A stretch of 64,000 bases of DNA from Aeropyrum sp. (GCA_015521685.1 WANT01000047.1:1-64000), one strand, 5' to 3'; shown: positions 33,251 to 44,084, numbered from the stretch's first letter. Numbers and translations are program-made. The notes: generated from the sequence alone by a model not told the origin.

Positions 33251-34345
33251 ATGGTAAATATGGGCAGGAGCCTTAAAGGCCTATTTAGATCTGCTGTCGG
33301 CAGCTCAGAGGCCGACAACCTCAGAGTCAGAGGTACAAGAGACCTTGCCCGCAGAATCGGCTTCATACGGCCGGAGAACGTGGAGCTCACTAAAGGCTCT
33401 ACCAGGAGGGTAGTATCATTCTTCAACCCGGCCCTCAAGGTAGATTCTAAAGGCTTGGTTGAGATTCATGGTAGGGCTATTGCGGGGTATTATAAGTATG
33501 TTAGTATGATTGCAAGGGTGGAGTTGAGCCTGGAAGACCTAACATCGGGAGCGTGTCGAGCATGTGAATCTAGGCTGAAGGCAGAGCCCGAGATATTTCC
33601 TGGAGGGTGGATAGATTTCTGGGGTGCGGAGGACCCACGATTCACTAAAGTCGAGGATAAGGAGGTTATAGTGTACACTGGCAGGACTCTAGCCTACTAC
33701 TCACAGACTAATATTGGAAACACTTTCCCAGTGGTGGCTGTGAGGAATAACGGGTCTTGGAGCAAGAAGGGGTATATAACGCTTAAGCCTGACGAGGCTC
33801 CTCTAGCTGTTAGCATTAAAAACTCGTTCATACTCGAACACAAAATGGATAAGCTCGCATTTCTTAGGGTACACGACGTGTCTGGCAGGTTCCATCTTCT
33901 GGTGAGTAAGATAGACGGTATACCTGAGAGGGATGGGATTACTCCTATCGTTGTTGGCGAGACTTGGAGAGTAATAGATCCGGCTCCCTTCGAAGAAAAG
34001 GTTGGGTGGGCCTCGCCAGTTGTAGGTTATAGCGGCGAGGGTATACTGGTGCTTCTTCATGGTGTGGATACGGAGATGCAGGTCTATAGGGCTTTCGCCA
34101 TGATTATAGACATCGAAGGCGAGGACCTAGTTGTGAGGTCTGTAACTCCAACTTATATCATGGAGCCAAAGACAGTAGAAGAGATATATGGTGACAGGCC
34201 GTACACAGTATTCCCGTGTGGCTCTTGGCTAGTTGACAATGAGATCCTAGTCTCCTATGGCTCGGCCGATACAGCAGCTGGCCTGGCTTTCATACCTCTA
34301 AGCGATTTAATGGATCTACTTGATAAGGGCTCTACTGGCTACTAA
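33251..34345 (+). CDS. GH130-like glycoside phosphorylase/glycosidase
   Basis: WGAEDPRFTKVEDKEVIVYTGR, beta-propeller-like repeats, VSYGSADTAAGLA. Confidence 0.72.
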   Translation: MVNMGRSLKGLFRSAVGSSEADNLRVRGTRDLARRIGFIRPENVELTKGSTRRVVSFFNPALKVDSKGLVEIHGRAIAGYYKYVSMIARVELSLEDLTSGACRACESRLKAEPEIFPGGWIDFWGAEDPRFTKVEDKEVIVYTGRTLAYYSQTNIGNTFPVVAVRNNGSWSKKGYITLKPDEAPLAVSIKNSFILEHKMDKLAFLRVHDVSGRFHLLVSKIDGIPERDGITPIVVGETWRVIDPAPFEEKVGWASPVVGYSGEGILVLLHGVDTEMQVYRAFAMIIDIEGEDLVVRSVTPTYIMEPKTVEEIYGDRPYTVFPCGSWLVDNEILVSYGSADTAAGLAFIPLSDLMDLLDKGSTGY

Positions 34346-35721
34346 AGCCCGCCCTTTTTAACCAGCCTGTATCTATCGATCATCCCTTCAACCCTATCCC
34401 CCGACCACCAAAACTCGGCTATCATCCTACCGCCCAGGTAGGGGGACCAGAGACGGACGGATCCTCTAGATAAGTCGTCATATTCCGGGATTTCATCGGG
34501 CACCAGTATAAGCTGGCCCGCGAATCCACCAACCTGCTCGGCCAATAGCGCCGACCCAACTATCCTCAGCCTATACTTGACGCTGCCCTCAAACCCCTCG
34601 TAATAACCCTCCAGCTTCTCGAGAAGCTCAAGATATCTTACAGGCGCTGGGGAGTAGGGATCCCCGTTCATTATTGATGAAAGGGATGCCAGGCCTATGA
34701 GCATCAATGGGTATCCCGTAGTGTTCGACATTACCACAACACCGATACCTTCTCTGGGGATATAGCCCATCCAAGCAGTGTATCCTAGTACACTTCCACC
34801 ATGGCCTGCTATCATCTTGCCGTCGAAGCCAGGGATTAGCAAGAGCCCGTATCCATAACTCTCCCCACCTAAGACCTGCCATGGAACTTTCACATATGCC
34901 CTCTCCATGATCTCGGCGGAATCCATTACGGGTTCGCTTCTAGTTGATAAAGCCTCCACATACTTCAGCATGTCGACTACATTAGATAGCAATCCACCAT
35001 CAGCCTCTATCCCCGAGGGTATGGTAACGCTTCTAGGTGGAGATCCTGGAGCATAGGGTGTCGCCATATCGAGCCCATCGGGGCATCCTCCGAGAAAGCA
35101 TGTATGATTCATACCAAGCTCGCGGAGAATCTTCTCTCTAACGAAGGACCTATACGGCTCGCCAGAAACCGCCTCTACTATCAATCCTAGAACTACATAC
35201 CCTTCGTTAAGGTAGAAGAACCTTTGTCCAGGCTTGCCGAGATACCACCCCTCTCTGACAGCCTTCTCTAAATAAAGGAGAGCGTCTCTAGGGTTGGAGT
35301 ACGGCTTCCAATACTCCTTGGCCCCGAAAAACCCTCGGAGCAGCGACTCAGCGTAGCCTGTTGCTGGTATGCCTGAGGTGTGTGTAAGTAGGTGGTGTAT
35401 CCTTATAGGCTCTGAGTCTATCGATAAACTCGTGTCAATATAGTCCTCTACAGGATCCTGAGGTGACAACAGCCCCTCTCTGGCCAATATCAGGATTGCT
35501 AGGGCAGTGAACGATTTGGTTATGCTACCTATACCGAATAGAGTCTCACCCCGTACTGGACTACCTGTCTCGAGATTACTGTAGCCGAACGTCCTTATCC
35601 ACCGATCTCCGTTACTTAATAAGCCCAGGCTAAGCCCCGGCATCCTGTATTTTGATATTTTGTCGAGGATGAACGACTCTAGCCTCCTCAACTCTCTACC
35701 AAACTGCAATAGCTGGCACAC
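34342..35721 (-). CDS. serine beta-lactamase-fold hydrolase (class C / S12-like)
   Basis: SxxK in LFGIGSITKSFTALAIL, YLNEGYVVLG (YxN), HGGSVLGY. Confidence 0.9.
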   Translation of the reverse strand: MCQLLQFGRELRRLESFILDKISKYRMPGLSLGLLSNGDRWIRTFGYSNLETGSPVRGETLFGIGSITKSFTALAILILAREGLLSPQDPVEDYIDTSLSIDSEPIRIHHLLTHTSGIPATGYAESLLRGFFGAKEYWKPYSNPRDALLYLEKAVREGWYLGKPGQRFFYLNEGYVVLGLIVEAVSGEPYRSFVREKILRELGMNHTCFLGGCPDGLDMATPYAPGSPPRSVTIPSGIEADGGLLSNVVDMLKYVEALSTRSEPVMDSAEIMERAYVKVPWQVLGGESYGYGLLLIPGFDGKMIAGHGGSVLGYTAWMGYIPREGIGVVVMSNTTGYPLMLIGLASLSSIMNGDPYSPAPVRYLELLEKLEGYYEGFEGSVKYRLRIVGSALLAEQVGGFAGQLILVPDEIPEYDDLSRGSVRLWSPYLGGRMIAEFWWSGDRVEGMIDRYRLVKKGGL

Positions 35722-35815
35722 CCTATTGCCTCTACAAGCTCCTAATATTACACTCCCTCCACCCTAACTTAAAATTAAGCACTGTAAGGAAAGGATTAGG
35801 GGGAGTGACGTTTAA

Positions 35816-36814
35816 GTGAGCTATCCCATAGTTGACCTACACGAAGACATAGCATTTTATTACATGACTGGGGGTCTTGGGGCTAAAGCGCAGAGATTTG
35901 ATTTAGATGTGGAGGGGAGGGAGGCAGATATACCTAAGTATAATAGGGCTAACGTTAGGATAGTTTTTGCAGCGTTATTCCCACAGATTGAAGTATATGG
36001 TTTTAAAGAGAGGACCTCCTACCCGACCCCTGCTTCCTCGAGGCTAATAATGCTAGACCAACTTAAAACTCTCTACGCTCTATCAAGGCTGCACGAGATA
36101 GAAATCATAACTTCGATCAAAGAAGTCAAGTCTATAATGGGCTCAGGAGAGTGGAGGCTTGGGTTAATATTACATTTGGAGGGTGCTGATCCGCTACTTG
36201 ACGTGCTAGACTTGGAGGTGTTGTGGAGGCTCGGAGTCAGGAGTGTGGGCCTCACATGGAACCATGACAATATGTGGGCTGCTAGCTGTAGAACCAGAAA
36301 GGACTATGGCTTGACAGGGTCTGGAGAGGAGCTTGTTAGAGAGGCTGGAAGGCTGGGCATTATAGTTGATCTCGCTCATGCCAGCGACAAGACAGTGCTA
36401 GATGTTGCGGCGATTTCTAGAAAACCAGTTATCGTGTCCCATACTAACTTCAGGTGGTTTGTCGACAACCCGAGGAATGTTAGCGAGGAGATGGTTGAGG
36501 CAGTGATAAAGACCGGAGGGGTTATAGGCTACTCCTTCATAGGAAGCCTTATAACGTTGGGGCGGAGGCCTACTATTGATGATGTAGTCGCCCAGATATT
36601 AGACTTTGTAGAAAGGTTTGGATACCAGTGGATAGCTATAGGGACGGATTACCATGGTCTGATTGGCGTTGATCCCCCGATAGGTCTGGAGTCGATAGAT
36701 AAGCTACCAGACCTTCTAGATGCGCTGGGAGAGGCCGGGCTGGGAGATAAGGAGCTGAGTGCTTTAACCTATGGAAACATATCTAGAGTATTATCTGAGG
36801 TCCTCGGGGACTAG
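35816..36814 (+). CDS. membrane dipeptidase (M19)
   Basis: DLHEDIAF, SVGLTWNHDNMWA, IVDLAHASDKTVLDV, PVIVSHTNFR, IAIGTDYHG. Confidence 0.92.
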   Translation: MSYPIVDLHEDIAFYYMTGGLGAKAQRFDLDVEGREADIPKYNRANVRIVFAALFPQIEVYGFKERTSYPTPASSRLIMLDQLKTLYALSRLHEIEIITSIKEVKSIMGSGEWRLGLILHLEGADPLLDVLDLEVLWRLGVRSVGLTWNHDNMWAASCRTRKDYGLTGSGEELVREAGRLGIIVDLAHASDKTVLDVAAISRKPVIVSHTNFRWFVDNPRNVSEEMVEAVIKTGGVIGYSFIGSLITLGRRPTIDDVVAQILDFVERFGYQWIAIGTDYHGLIGVDPPIGLESIDKLPDLLDALGEAGLGDKELSALTYGNISRVLSEVLGD

Positions 36815-36839
36815 GACTTTCTAGTCGTATGTATCTTGG

Positions 36840-39482
36840 TTGTGGAGAAAGTTTAGATGGATAGCTGTAGCTATGAATTTCTTAAAGGTGCCCTGTGTTT
36901 TGGCTCGAGCCTCGGTTGGACGCTTTAGATTATTTCTACTTGCTATGGAAGCATCGGTCTTAGTGCTTCTACTCCTTGTTCCAGTACTACTGCCACCAGT
37001 ATATCAAATAGTTGATCCTGTAGGCGGGGTAGTTGGAGGACTATCTCTAGACCTGCCCGAGGATGTGTACCTGGAAGTGGCTGGCTTGGATGGTAAGGCA
37101 AAGGTCTACATGGACGATTACGGTGTACCGCATATAATAGCTGACAGCGAGAATGCAGCCTTCTACGCCATAGGCTGGACTCAGGCCAGCTTAAGACTAT
37201 TCCAGATGGATGTCTTCAGACGTGTAGCTCTAGGGGAGCTGTCCGGACTTCTGGGAGAAGCTGCGCTTGAAGTTGATAGAACGTCTCTCACCCTGGGTTT
37301 TAGAGACTCGAGCGTAGCAACTTGGGAATACATCAAATCGGCAGAAGAGTATTCTGAACTGGCTAGGGCTATAGAATGGTATACTAGGGGTGTCAACGAC
37401 TATATCAACTATGCTGTAGAGAATGGGCTCCTCCCGGCTGAGTACAGGCTTCTGGGGGTAATGCCCTCTAAGTGGCACCCGGTGGATAGTATAGCCCTGT
37501 CTAAATTCTTCCACCTTATGCTATCGTACTCTACTGACGATCTTGTGCTGCAAAAACTTGTGAAGAGAAACGGGTATGACTTGATAGTCGACCTAGACGT
37601 TGTCGAGAGAAACCTAAACCTCTCCCACGCAATATGCTATGAGGCCGTGACGTGGGGAGAAATAACCGGTATGGATGGCCCCTTCGACCCGGATATAGAA
37701 GAAAGCATAGTCAGTGAGCCCCTCCACGGAGCTCCGGTAGAGCTTAACACAGGGCCCGGCCTCGTAAACGGTGTCGAGCACGCAATCATGCTTAGCGAGA
37801 AACTTGTGTCTGTTTTGTCACCGGGCTATATGGAAGCCTCAAACAACTGGGTTATCTCGGGAGTTTATACCGAAAGTGGGAAACCCATGCTAGCTAATGA
37901 CCCTCACCTCCAGCTTACAGCACCTAGTCTATGGCTCTTCATGAGAGTCAGCAGTCCTGGCTATAATGTTGCAGGGGTTTTCCTTCCAGGAGTGCCTCTC
38001 GTAGTGATAGGACGGAATAGCAATGTCGCATGGGGATTCACAAATGTGGGGAGCGACTTCACAGACTTCTACTACTATGATTGGCTCGACGAAAAAAGGT
38101 ATATCTACAAGGGAGAGGTGATGGAGGTCGAGGCAAGAGAGTATAAAGTTTATGTGTGGGATCCAGCCGGCAGGAGCTATAGAGAGGAGGCGGTAACCAT
38201 CGAATATACAATCCACGGTCCCCTTATCGAGTGGGAAGGCGAAAAATATGCTGTTGCCTACACTGGGAGAGGACCAACGTTCGAGGTAATATTCCTATGG
38301 CTACTTAACAAGGCTGATAACGTGGTTGAAGCCCTCCAGGCTCAAAGATTCTTCTACGGGCCACCTCAGAACATGGTTATAGCAGACAGAGACGGGAATA
38401 TAGCGTACAGTCCGGTCGGGGCCTATCCACTTAGATCTAACACTCCTTTGATAGTCACCAGGTACGGCGGTATTGTTAACACGGGCTTCCTCCCGTTCAA
38501 TGGTAGTGAGGGGGAGGGTGAATGGAAAGGATATAGAGATTATTCAGAGATACCTATACTGTATAATCCTCCATCAGGATACGTGGCAACAGCCAACAGC
38601 AGACCCTTCGACCTAGAGTGTTGGGAAGGGTTTGGATGGAACTATGCAGACAGGTTCAGAACCCAGCGCATATACAGCCTTCTTGAACAAGCATCCCGAG
38701 ACGGAGCAATATCGATTAGGGAGAATATGAAAATACAGACGGACACGAGGGATTTAGGCCTAGAGAGGATGGCAACTCTACTTCTCGCCCTTCTAGAGAA
38801 AGCTGGAGTTAGTAATGAGTACACCTCGACCATAGAGTCATGGCTGCCAAGTCCAAGCACGGGCGAGACATCAACGGGAGCCACACTAGTTTTGCTCTCT
38901 TCGTGGTTCTTTGCACAAGAAGTCTGGAAGGAGCTATATGGCTCCTACAGCGATTGGCGGTTCCTCAAGGTAGAGCATATCGAAGTTCTAGTGAATAGCT
39001 ACCTAGAAGGAGAAGTCTGGATAGAGAAATATTTCGAGGATGGAGAGCTAGAGGAGATTGCTGTAGAGGCTCTAAGAAAGGCCGTAGCAACGGCCACAGA
39101 GTACTTTGGTTCCGATGATCCGGAAGATTGGTTTTATGGCAAGATACACTACTATAACCCCGACCACGTCATATCAAGTGTTCTAGGGTTTGATGAGCGC
39201 CCTGCTCCCGGCGGCCCGTTTTCAGTTAACGTTGCCCCACCAAGCGAGATAACTAGTAGTAGAGGCGCTCCCGTGTCGGCTGGGCCCAGCGTTAGGATAG
39301 TTGTAGACCTGTCTGAATCATCGATATACTTCTCCCTGCCCGGCGGTCCTAGTGGAGTTCCTTTCTCGCCTTTCTACCAGAACCTCTATAGAGAGACATG
39401 GTTGAAGGGCCAGTACGTTGAGGTCGAGATATATGGTGAGCCTGACGCTAGGCTTTTGCTTTCCGTGACTCCAGCGGGGTGA
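36840..39482 (+). CDS. penicillin acylase family (S45) protein, membrane anchored
   Basis: N-terminal TM, DDYGVPHI, putative nucleophile in EASNNWVISG, MLANDPHLQLTAPSLWL. Confidence 0.9.
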   Translation: MWRKFRWIAVAMNFLKVPCVLARASVGRFRLFLLAMEASVLVLLLLVPVLLPPVYQIVDPVGGVVGGLSLDLPEDVYLEVAGLDGKAKVYMDDYGVPHIIADSENAAFYAIGWTQASLRLFQMDVFRRVALGELSGLLGEAALEVDRTSLTLGFRDSSVATWEYIKSAEEYSELARAIEWYTRGVNDYINYAVENGLLPAEYRLLGVMPSKWHPVDSIALSKFFHLMLSYSTDDLVLQKLVKRNGYDLIVDLDVVERNLNLSHAICYEAVTWGEITGMDGPFDPDIEESIVSEPLHGAPVELNTGPGLVNGVEHAIMLSEKLVSVLSPGYMEASNNWVISGVYTESGKPMLANDPHLQLTAPSLWLFMRVSSPGYNVAGVFLPGVPLVVIGRNSNVAWGFTNVGSDFTDFYYYDWLDEKRYIYKGEVMEVEAREYKVYVWDPAGRSYREEAVTIEYTIHGPLIEWEGEKYAVAYTGRGPTFEVIFLWLLNKADNVVEALQAQRFFYGPPQNMVIADRDGNIAYSPVGAYPLRSNTPLIVTRYGGIVNTGFLPFNGSEGEGEWKGYRDYSEIPILYNPPSGYVATANSRPFDLECWEGFGWNYADRFRTQRIYSLLEQASRDGAISIRENMKIQTDTRDLGLERMATLLLALLEKAGVSNEYTSTIESWLPSPSTGETSTGATLVLLSSWFFAQEVWKELYGSYSDWRFLKVEHIEVLVNSYLEGEVWIEKYFEDGELEEIAVEALRKAVATATEYFGSDDPEDWFYGKIHYYNPDHVISSVLGFDERPAPGGPFSVNVAPPSEITSSRGAPVSAGPSVRIVVDLSESSIYFSLPGGPSGVPFSPFYQNLYRETWLKGQYVEVEIYGEPDARLLLSVTPAG

Positions 39483-39489
39483 GAAAGTT

Positions 39490-39849
39490 TTGGTAGTGAA
39501 GACTGCGGCTGGAATAGTTGTCGCGTCGCTCTTATTCGTTGCAGTAATCTACCTACTGCCGCCTCCTATAGGGGTCATAGCAGCCCCACTATCAGTTGCT
39601 ATAATAGGATCTATAGCTATGTCGAGGCTAGCAACAGCGCTCTCAGCGCTTGTGGGATACTCTCTTGCAGTGGCGGTAAGCGTTCCACTGTTAAACACCT
39701 TCAGATTCCTCTATGATGTCCTAGGACCTGTAAGTCTAGCCCCGTTCATATACTATCCAGTCATAGCCGTAATTGCAGCCGATATAACCAAGACTATATC
39801 GCAATACTTTAAAGAGATAAGGCACGGCAACAGAGCTAGTACCAATTAG
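39490..39849 (+). CDS. small multi-TM membrane protein
   Basis: About 4 hydrophobic segments, 119 aa. Confidence 0.6.
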   Translation: MVVKTAAGIVVASLLFVAVIYLLPPPIGVIAAPLSVAIIGSIAMSRLATALSALVGYSLAVAVSVPLLNTFRFLYDVLGPVSLAPFIYYPVIAVIAADITKTISQYFKEIRHGNRASTN

Positions 39850-40373
39850 CTCGTGAATATCTTTGGAATCTTTACTCCGCGCTGGCCTTGGTATCTCCCG
39901 CTGTATGGTTTTCTGGCTGGTGTGTTCAGCCTGACCAGGACTAGGTGTAGGAAGCGGTCTCCCGGGTAGAGCTTGACTGGGAAGCTCGAGCCCACCACTT
40001 CTATTGTGAGTTGTCCCTCGAACCCAGCGTCCACCACGGTCGCGGGGATGTACAGCCCAGTCCTGGCCCAGGTGCTCCTCAGGTTGACCAGCCCAGCCAC
40101 ATACGGGGGTAGCCTGATGTACTCCACAGTATGGAGGAGTATATGCTCCAGGGGCCTAACCACAATCTCATCCCCCTCCCCGCACTCATAGAACTCCCCA
40201 GGGTCCCCAGGGCTCCTGGGGTCCAGCACCCTCCCCGTAGGCCTGAACCTGCAGTACCCCCGCCCCAGCCTCAAGTCCAAACCATTCTCCCTAACACTAT
40301 CCCCCGCAAGAGGATCAACAACAAGCTCCCCCAGAGCCAGAAGCCCCTCAATATCCCTATCGCTCAAAATCAC
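39846..40373 (-). CDS. dcd: dCTP deaminase
   Basis: ENGLDLRLG, LRSTWARTGLYIPATVVDAGFEGQLTIE. Confidence 0.93.
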   Translation of the reverse strand: MILSDRDIEGLLALGELVVDPLAGDSVRENGLDLRLGRGYCRFRPTGRVLDPRSPGDPGEFYECGEGDEIVVRPLEHILLHTVEYIRLPPYVAGLVNLRSTWARTGLYIPATVVDAGFEGQLTIEVVGSSFPVKLYPGDRFLHLVLVRLNTPARKPYSGRYQGQRGVKIPKIFTS

Positions 40374-40643
40374 GGAAAGCTCACCCCTAGTAATCCTCTG
40401 AGAGTTTTGATTGAATTGATTCCTGGGTGGTTAGTGTTAGTATTACCTTCGAGGTCATGAATTCAGCAGGGTAAGCTACCAGCTGGTGAGCTGGTTCTCT
40501 GTAGCATTTGGGTGTTTGTTTCCTTTCATCCTACTTTAAACGTTATGATTTATAGAATTAGTATAAATGATATTAATAACTGTAATATAAGTAATAATGT
40601 TTCATATGATAATTACTTGTTTTCATGGCTTAGTTAATCAGCT

Positions 40644-41702
40644 TTGAATAACAACAATTCGAAAAGTGAATATTTTAACGGAAACCCAAAACTATGGGCG
40701 GTTGACATGAGTGAATTTAGGCCGCCAATAGCGATTAAGACGTGGATTCCAATAAAAAGCCTTGGATACGTAAACGTTTATGCTTACGAGAATGGTAACT
40801 CAGTTTATCTAATAGATGCTGGGATGTATTCAGCTCGGAGCATACATGGCTTGATTAGACGTCTCAAGGAGAAGGTTGGCGAGAGGTTCGAGCTGGAGAA
40901 GATTGTTATAACACATTTCCACGTAGACCACATGACAGGAGCGGCGTTGCTGAAAGACGTTTTCTCGGCAGATGTATTTGTAAGCATTGGTGAGCTTGAG
41001 CTACCTCTTAGAAGCGGTTCTCCTGACTATTACCTCGAGGGTGTTTTCAGTCTGTATAGCGAAAATGGTGTTCCAGACGAGACCATCAAAGAGATAGAGA
41101 GAGCGCATCCAGCACTCATTCTTAGCGATGCTTACAGAAGTTTCTCATCTTTAGAGCTTAGGCCTATATATTCAGGCGACATACTAGCACTCGGCGATGT
41201 TAGGCTTAGGGCGGTTCCCGCACCTGGCCACACGCCCGGCCACATAATTCTCGAGAGCTTGGACTACCCGGCTGCCTTCGTCGGTGACAGCATTATCGAG
41301 AACATTACTCCAACGATAATACTAGACTCCTGGGAGAGAGACCCTCTTGGAGACTATCTGAAAACTCTAGCTTACATAGCCGAGAGGAAATATCATATAG
41401 CGTACAGCGGCCACAGAGAGCCTATAATAGACCCGAGCGTCCGCGCAGTAGAGATACTGAGACACCACGAATCTAGGCTAAAGGAGGTAGAAGACCTCCT
41501 CCGGAGGAAGGGAGCTGCAACAGGCTACGAGGTTGCTAGAGAGCTAAAGTGGAGGACTAGATACGCCAGTTGGGAAGAATACCCGCCAATGGAGAAGTTC
41601 TTTGCAATCGGCGAGGCTCTGGCCCACCTCAGAAGGCTATATATTGAGGGTAGAGTTGAGGTTATAGAGAAGAACGGCTCCAGACTATATAGACCCATAT
41701 AG
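40644..41702 (+). CDS. metallo-beta-lactamase-fold hydrolase
   Basis: ITHFHVDHMTGAALL, PAPGHTPGHIIL, FVGDSI. Confidence 0.88.
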   Translation: MNNNNSKSEYFNGNPKLWAVDMSEFRPPIAIKTWIPIKSLGYVNVYAYENGNSVYLIDAGMYSARSIHGLIRRLKEKVGERFELEKIVITHFHVDHMTGAALLKDVFSADVFVSIGELELPLRSGSPDYYLEGVFSLYSENGVPDETIKEIERAHPALILSDAYRSFSSLELRPIYSGDILALGDVRLRAVPAPGHTPGHIILESLDYPAAFVGDSIIENITPTIILDSWERDPLGDYLKTLAYIAERKYHIAYSGHREPIIDPSVRAVEILRHHESRLKEVEDLLRRKGAATGYEVARELKWRTRYASWEEYPPMEKFFAIGEALAHLRRLYIEGRVEVIEKNGSRLYRPI

Positions 41703-41839
41703 TTTATGGATAGGCGGTTCGACGATAGGAGCCTTGAGTCTCTCAACACATCAATTCTACTTAGACGCAGCTAAAGCGGTAATACAAGGGTTTAGATAGT
41801 ATAGTATACACTACTCGAAAACCTTAATCGGGCGCTGCA

Positions 41840-42340
41840 TTGTCAAGGGAGAGCAGACTTGTAGATAGGGAGAGGCTTATTGAGTGGGTTAAGAAGAGGA
41901 TTACCGAGTTAGAAGAGGAGCTAGAGGTAGCAAAGACTATTTTAGAGGTGCTGGAGAAGGGTGGTGTTAGCGAGGCTCCTCTACCAGGGGAGAAGGGAGA
42001 AGACATTAAGGTCGGGAGGAGGAGGGTGGCTAGGCTCTATAAGGGTGAGACGCATGTTCGCATAGTTTTTGAAGAGCCTCAGCCCTTGCCTGAAGAGGTT
42101 GAGATTTACTTGAGGAATGTAGAGGAGGAGCTTAGATCTCTCCAGGCTAGGATAGGAGGAGTTGTTGGAGAAGATTTGGCGACGCTGGATTTCGTAAGGG
42201 TGGGTGAGGGTAGTGTGAGAGAGATTTCCTTTAGGGGGTTATACACGACTGTGGAGCACTTAAAGGCTAAGGCTGCTCTGAAGTATGCTGCTGAGACAAT
42301 ACACTATATCAGTAGGGCTATGAATAAGCTGGATAGCTAG
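41840..42340 (+). CDS. conserved hypothetical protein
   Basis: Long coding-like ORF with N-terminal coiled coil. Confidence 0.65.
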   Translation: MSRESRLVDRERLIEWVKKRITELEEELEVAKTILEVLEKGGVSEAPLPGEKGEDIKVGRRRVARLYKGETHVRIVFEEPQPLPEEVEIYLRNVEEELRSLQARIGGVVGEDLATLDFVRVGEGSVREISFRGLYTTVEHLKAKAALKYAAETIHYISRAMNKLDS

Positions 42341-42506
42341 ATCAATATCATAGTTGCGGCAGCCTGCGAGTTCTTCCATGGTTAACCTAAGATTGCTAAT
42401 GGGTTGTTGGTCATTAAAGATTAGGTTCAGCTATATTTGAGCGAGTCTAGATAGCCTAAGTCAGGTCCTTGTAGAACCGCTATTAGGCCTTCTCACGAAT
42501 AGTCTC

Positions 42507-43877
42507 TTGAATATATGGTGTTGCATGGCTATGGAGGAGGGATTTAAGCTAGAGTCGCTGCGAAGGCTTGGATTCGGGAGGCATAGCCACATAACGGGGT
42601 TAGGCCTAGATAAGGATGGTCGCGCTAGGAAGGTGGGAGACGGGCTTGTTGGGCAGGAGGAGGCTAGGGAGGCTGCTGGTATAGTAGTGTCAATGGTCAG
42701 GGAGGGTAGGCTGAGCGGGAAGGGGATTCTACTTGTGGGCCCGCCTGGAACCGGCAAGACCGCTATTGCCATTGGAATTGCTAGGGAGCTCGGTGAGGAT
42801 ACCCCCTTCGTTTCGATAAACGCTGGAGAGCTGTACGGTGAGGGAGATAAAATCGAGAAGATCGAGCAGATGTTTAGGAAGGCGATAGGCGTTAGGGTTA
42901 GGGAGAAGCGTGAGGTTGTTGAAGGTCTCGTCTCATCGCTGAGCATACTTCGGAGAAGAACGCCCTTCAGCCCCTATCCCGCGATAGCTGGTGCCAAGAT
43001 TACTTTAGAGACGCAGGAGGAGTCTAGATCGTTTAGCGTGGGCCCCGAGATAGCAGAACAGCTGGTCTCACTTGGTGTTAGGAAGGGAGACGTTATACTC
43101 ATAGACGCGGAGACCGGTGTTGTCAGGGTGGTGGGTAGGGGGAAGGAGAGGGGGAGAAGCTTTGATATAGACGTTCAGAGGGAGGTAGAGATACCTAAGG
43201 GGCCAGTTAGAAAGGTTAAGGAGTTTGTGAGAACCGTCACTTTACACGAGATAGATGCTAGTGTAGCTGCTCAGAGAGTAGCCTTCACAGGGCTGCTGAG
43301 CATATTCGAGGCTGAGAGGGGTATAACATCTGAAGACAGGAAGAAGACCGACGAGATTATAAGGAAGTGGGTAGATGAGGGTAAGGCAGAGATAATTGCT
43401 GGTGTGATATTTATAGACGACGCACACCTACTAGACATGGAGCTATTCTCTTTTCTAACAAAGGCTATGGAGAGTGACATAGCACCAATCATAATACTGG
43501 CCACGAATAGGGGTATAGCCAAGGTAAGAGGTACAGACATAGAAAGCCCCCACGGGATACCAAGGGACCTTTTAGATAGGCTTCTAATAATAACTACACG
43601 GCCGTACAGAAAGGATGAGATTAGGGAAATTATAAGGCTTAGGGCTGACGAGGAAGAAGTCCCCCTCTCCAATGAGGCACTCGAGAAGCTATCTGACATA
43701 GGTAGTGAGAATAGCTTAAGATACGCTCTACAGCTCTTAGAACCCTCACTCATGATAGCCAGGAGAAGGGGATCAACTAAGGTTGAGCCATCCGATGTGG
43801 AGGAGGCACAAAGACTCTTTGCCGACCTTAAGAAGAGTTTAGATGTCACTGTCAAGTACAAGGAGCTAATGCTTTAG
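42507..43877 (+). CDS. archaeal TIP49/RuvB-like AAA+ ATPase
   Basis: GLVGQEEAREAAGIVV, Walker A GPPGTGKTAIAIGIA, VIFIDDAHLLDMELFSFLTKAME. Confidence 0.92.
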   Translation: MNIWCCMAMEEGFKLESLRRLGFGRHSHITGLGLDKDGRARKVGDGLVGQEEAREAAGIVVSMVREGRLSGKGILLVGPPGTGKTAIAIGIARELGEDTPFVSINAGELYGEGDKIEKIEQMFRKAIGVRVREKREVVEGLVSSLSILRRRTPFSPYPAIAGAKITLETQEESRSFSVGPEIAEQLVSLGVRKGDVILIDAETGVVRVVGRGKERGRSFDIDVQREVEIPKGPVRKVKEFVRTVTLHEIDASVAAQRVAFTGLLSIFEAERGITSEDRKKTDEIIRKWVDEGKAEIIAGVIFIDDAHLLDMELFSFLTKAMESDIAPIIILATNRGIAKVRGTDIESPHGIPRDLLDRLLIITTRPYRKDEIREIIRLRADEEEVPLSNEALEKLSDIGSENSLRYALQLLEPSLMIARRRGSTKVEPSDVEEAQRLFADLKKSLDVTVKYKELML

Positions 43878-43971
43878 TCAGTTAGTACTGTGTAGGAAGA
43901 GGGAGGTCCTTCACAGAGACTACTAAATTTTTAAGGCCGCATAACATGATTAACTAACCCCGGCGGAGAGT

Positions 43972-44084
<113 letters not shown>

